A DNA stretch of 6,885 nucleotides from Nitriliruptoraceae bacterium (GTDB lineage: Bacteria > Actinomycetota > Nitriliruptoria > Nitriliruptorales > Nitriliruptoraceae), in assembly GCA_007118045.1 (NCBI GenBank), contig SKTG01000055.1, forward strand, positions 1 through 6,885, given 5' to 3'. Both the position numbers and the translations under genes were made by a program. Below are positions 4,546-6,885 of this stretch, piece by piece. Position 1 is the first letter of the stretch, and each line of letters starts with the position of its first letter. The notes below the pieces were generated by a model. The model saw nothing but the letters and a program-made list of their open reading frames with translations, had not been told where the DNA came from and did not search any database.

Positions 4546-6384
4546 TCAATCGCCGCGCGGGATCAGTCGTACCCGGACCACCCCCGGCATCGGCAGGCCC
4601 AGTTCGAGGTGGCCTACGCCAGCGTCCGGCCGCAGGGGAGCCAACTCCTCCTCCTCGAGCCGGTCTTCGTCAGCCAGCGAGGCCCACTCGTGGCCCTCGG
4701 GCCAGGCTCCGCCGTCGTCCCAGCGCGCCACGAGGTTGGAGTGCTCGCTGTCGACGCGCGCCACGACGACGTCGTAGGTGGGAGCCTCGAGCCCTTCGAG
4801 GCGGACGACGAGCCGCCGCTCGAGGATCGCCGCCCCATCGCGCTTCGACTGATCGAGGGTCCCGTTCCACGCGACGACGTCGATCTGCCCGGCGCCATCG
4901 CGCGACACCCAGGCATCCACCATTGACGAGGCACCGTCGCCCTGGAGTTCCACGGTGACGAGTTGGTCGCTGAGTTGCTCGGCCAAGGCCAGCGCCCACC
5001 ACCTCGGCTTGCGGAGGTTGCCGACGGTGAGCAGGCCGAACCCGCCGTGGAGCAAGCTCGGTGGACGGCCGAGTTCCTCGAAGTGGTCGCTCACGACCCA
5101 GTAAGCCAACCACTCGGCACTGGCCTGCGCGGCCTTCATGCCGTGAAGGACGAAGGGCGCCCCGAACGCGCCGTCGGTGATCTCGAAGAAGTGGCTGGGC
5201 GTGATCCCCCACTCCGTCCACCACACCTCGATGTCGGGTAGGCCACGTTCGTCGAGGTACTCCCGCACGTTCAGCGGCACGTTGCCGTAGGTGTGGGTCG
5301 ACACGAAGTCCGCGGTCACCCCGTGGTCCACCACCTCGTCGACGAAGGGACCGAGCCACCCGGCCGCGGCACTGGCGGGACCACCCACGAGGAGCCGTTC
5401 GTCCACCGCCTTCACTGCGGCCGCGGTCCGCCGGTACAGCTCCAGGTACTCGCTGCGCGTGCCGCTCCAGAACACGTCGAGGTTCGCTTCGTTCCAGACC
5501 TCGAACCCCCAGCCGGCGACCTCGTCTAGGCCGTAGCGGTCGACGAGGTGCTGCGTGAGGTCCTGGATGAGGTCGCTCCAGCGGTCCCAGTCGTGAGGCG
5601 GGGAGATGTGCGCCTTGTAGGCGAAGACGGTTGCGTCCGGATCCCGTGCGAGGTCGCGCGGCATGAAGGACAGCTCGACCACCGGGCGGAGGCCGATCTC
5701 GAGCAGCCGGTCGTAGACCCGGTCGATGGCGGTGAAGTCGTGGATCGGGTATCCGTCGGTCTCGTGGTAGATGCCGAGGTCGTCGTGCAGGATGGCGTGC
5801 GCCCGGACCCGTTCTACCCCCAGCTCGCGTCGCGCCAACTGCAGGGCCAGATCGAACTCCTCGGCGATCGGTTGCCCGCCGACGGTCTCGTCGCTCAACA
5901 GCTGCGACAGTCGCTCGCTGCCGATCATGTGCCAGACTCGACGCAGGGTGGTGGCCGGCTGGTCGACATGCGCGGTGAGGTGAACCTCCGCGTCACGCGC
6001 TGGCAGTGATGCGACCTCGACGGCCTCGCTCAGTTCGCTCGATGGTTGCTCGAGGTCCGCCACCGTTGCGACGGCATACCAGTAGGTTCGTGCCACCTCG
6101 CCGGTGGTGTCCGCGTAGCCGCTGGCCGGGACGGCCAGGACGTCACGTCCGCCGTGGTCGATGGCCTCGAATGGCCCGTTCGGTTGCTCGCTGCGATGGA
6201 CGAGGTAGCCGAGGGCACCCCGGACGGGTTCCCAGGTGATGGTGACCTGCCCGGCGCCCGCCGCTGCCCGCACGTCGTCCGGTGGGAGCAGCAGGTGACT
6301 GCGGGTCAGGGCGGTGGACGCGTCGGCGCGTTGGCCCATCTGCCGTTCCCAGTCCCGACGTGCGACCTCGGCGGTGGTACTCAT
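4546..6384 (-). CDS. GH39 family glycoside hydrolase (beta-xylosidase-like) with N-terminal FN3 domain
   Basis: This complete 612-residue protein has a fibronectin type III-like domain at about 35-125 (QVTITWEPVRGALGYLVHR and TYWYAVATV), then a GH39 TIM barrel from about 135 to 470, and a C-terminal beta-rich part (IDVVAWNGT at 501-509). Barrel signatures are IDRVYDRLLEIGLRPVVELS (220-239), the acid/base motif FEVWNEAN with Glu299, VGGPAS (333-338), DFVSTHTYG (359-367), and the nucleophile motif VWWTEWG with Glu391. GH39 enzymes are retaining exo-acting glycosidases, mostly beta-xylosidases, with other activities known, so the exact sugar is unproven. There is no signal peptide, so a cytoplasmic enzyme acting on imported oligosaccharides is likely. 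ATG 6384 overlaps the upstream stop as ATGA, with no ribosome binding site of its own, implying coupled translation. The stop (TGA 4548-4546) lies near the IS flank; both catalytic residues are intact. Confidence 0.93.
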   Translation of the reverse strand: MSTTAEVARRDWERQMGQRADASTALTRSHLLLPPDDVRAAAGAGQVTITWEPVRGALGYLVHRSEQPNGPFEAIDHGGRDVLAVPASGYADTTGEVARTYWYAVATVADLEQPSSELSEAVEVASLPARDAEVHLTAHVDQPATTLRRVWHMIGSERLSQLLSDETVGGQPIAEEFDLALQLARRELGVERVRAHAILHDDLGIYHETDGYPIHDFTAIDRVYDRLLEIGLRPVVELSFMPRDLARDPDATVFAYKAHISPPHDWDRWSDLIQDLTQHLVDRYGLDEVAGWGFEVWNEANLDVFWSGTRSEYLELYRRTAAAVKAVDERLLVGGPASAAAGWLGPFVDEVVDHGVTADFVSTHTYGNVPLNVREYLDERGLPDIEVWWTEWGITPSHFFEITDGAFGAPFVLHGMKAAQASAEWLAYWVVSDHFEELGRPPSLLHGGFGLLTVGNLRKPRWWALALAEQLSDQLVTVELQGDGASSMVDAWVSRDGAGQIDVVAWNGTLDQSKRDGAAILERRLVVRLEGLEAPTYDVVVARVDSEHSNLVARWDDGGAWPEGHEWASLADEDRLEEEELAPLRPDAGVGHLELGLPMPGVVRVRLIPRGD

Positions 6385-6884
6385 GAGGCCGGTTCAGCGG
6401 TGAAGGCTTCCATCTCCAGCAGCGGACGGATCGTCTCCTCGACCTCACCGCGCGTGAAGTAGCCGCGGAACCGTTCACCGTGGGTGGCGTTGGCGATCGC
6501 CGCCATGACCATCCCCTGGTCGAGCGCCAGGTAGTAGTCCGAGATCACGCCCGAGTCCACGTTGACCGAGTCCCGGAATCCCCGGTCGGTGTAGATCCCG
6601 TCGAAGTCCGCCCGCAGGTTCTCGAGGTTGTCAAGCGCCTGCTGCGGCGCGAACTCGAGTGCCAGGAACGACGCGTGCGGGGTCACCACCCCGTTCGGCC
6701 ACTCCGTCGGGAACGGCTGCGGATCGCGGACGCAGCCCTCGGCATCGAAGCCGTAGTCGACGTTCGTGAGATCGTTGTTGGACGCGTAGCCGTCGGGGTT
6801 CAGCCCGATCGCCTCGACCCCGTACTCGCTGTAGCCGCCCTCGGGCATGTTGGAGGGGGAGAAGCCCCAGTAGCCGTAGCCGGT
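6381..6884 (-). CDS. glucoamylase-domain (PF10091) protein, GH144-like, C-terminal part only
   Basis: The frame enters from beyond the window and yields the last 167 residues to TGA 6383-6381. Visible motifs are YWGFSPSNMPEGGYSEYGVE (residues 5-24), GYASNN, VVTPHASFLALEF, RGFRDSVNVDSGVISDYYLA and LDQGMVMAAIAN, the conserved C-terminal half of the glucoamylase/PF10091 (alpha/alpha)6 barrel. Characterised relatives include GH144 endo-beta-1,2-glucanases, but many members are uncharacterised, so a beta-glucan substrate is only suggested. The methionine at 6848 is internal, since homologous residues precede it. Whether the protein is exported cannot be judged without the N-terminus. It is directly upstream of, and overlaps by ATGA, the GH39 gene, so both belong to one operon whose promoter lies outside the window. 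Confidence 0.85.
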   Translation of the reverse strand, partial: TGYGYWGFSPSNMPEGGYSEYGVEAIGLNPDGYASNNDLTNVDYGFDAEGCVRDPQPFPTEWPNGVVTPHASFLALEFAPQQALDNLENLRADFDGIYTDRGFRDSVNVDSGVISDYYLALDQGMVMAAIANATHGERFRGYFTRGEVEETIRPLLEMEAFTAEPAS

Positions 6885-6885
6885 C

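Noticed and set aside
4532..4560. Small hairpin GCGAT-TGAC-ATCGC over the GH39 stop as a terminator
   Set aside because: The stem is only 5 bp and no T-run follows on the minus strand.
4503..4575. Peptide AQQKGSGTARNRDVNRR resembling the start of ribosomal protein L27
   Set aside because: The likeness is limited to about 20 residues, lacks the one-residue spacing and the rest of L27, and sits antisense to the end of GH39 without rplU/obg context; probably coincidence.
4548..5536. Several plus-strand frames opposite GH39
   Set aside because: GC-rich antisense shadows; the minus-strand GH39 has both catalytic Glu motifs and full-length family match.
1..6885. CRISPR array, tRNA or rRNA genes
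   Set aside because: No regularly spaced repeats and no cloverleaf or rRNA-like sequence were seen on either strand by eye.

Overview
The window is strongly GC-rich, with codon third positions dominated by G and C and frequent GTG starts. Together with the protein families present, this suggests a high-GC actinobacterium (Actinomycetota). No taxonomic marker gene is present, so the lineage is an inference.

Layout. (1) Positions 1-869, minus strand: an alpha/beta hydrolase with an N-terminal membrane anchor, cut by the window edge before its catalytic acid and histidine. (2) 870-1218: no convincing gene, only two tiny overlapping ORFs. (3) 1219-1769, plus strand: a compact two-gene cassette resembling a toxin-antitoxin module. 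It holds a BrnT-like small protein and a helix-turn-helix protein, preceded by two related palindromes that sit on a plausible promoter. (4) 1812-2184: a coding-like region readable as one protein only if two single bases are restored. (5) 2177-3052, plus strand: an intact NAD(P)-dependent oxidoreductase of the imine-reductase/beta-hydroxyacid-dehydrogenase type. (6) 3210-4306: an IS30-family insertion sequence with candidate terminal inverted repeats. Its transposase is split by one missing G next to the second catalytic Asp; restoring it gives an exact DD(33)E spacing. Joining the flanks across the element, with a 2-bp GA target duplication, gives a continuous coding-like frame, so the IS probably interrupted a gene. 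(7) 4307-4545: the right flank of that insertion. (8) 4546-6884, minus strand: two ATGA-coupled carbohydrate enzyme genes. The promoter-proximal one is the C-terminal part of a PF10091 glucoamylase-domain/GH144-like protein that enters from beyond the window. The distal one is a complete GH39 glycosidase with an N-terminal fibronectin type III domain.

How the parts work together. The minus-strand pair is probably the end of an operon for breaking down beta-linked oligosaccharides. The central 3.4 kb is accessory in character: a TA-like cassette, a broken gene, an oxidoreductase and an IS. Three apparent frameshifts each look like loss of one base from a homopolymer, so consensus error is a serious alternative to gene decay. 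The best candidates for something little described are the TA-like cassette with its twin operators and the GH39/PF10091 gene pair. Nothing in the window amounts to a proven new system.
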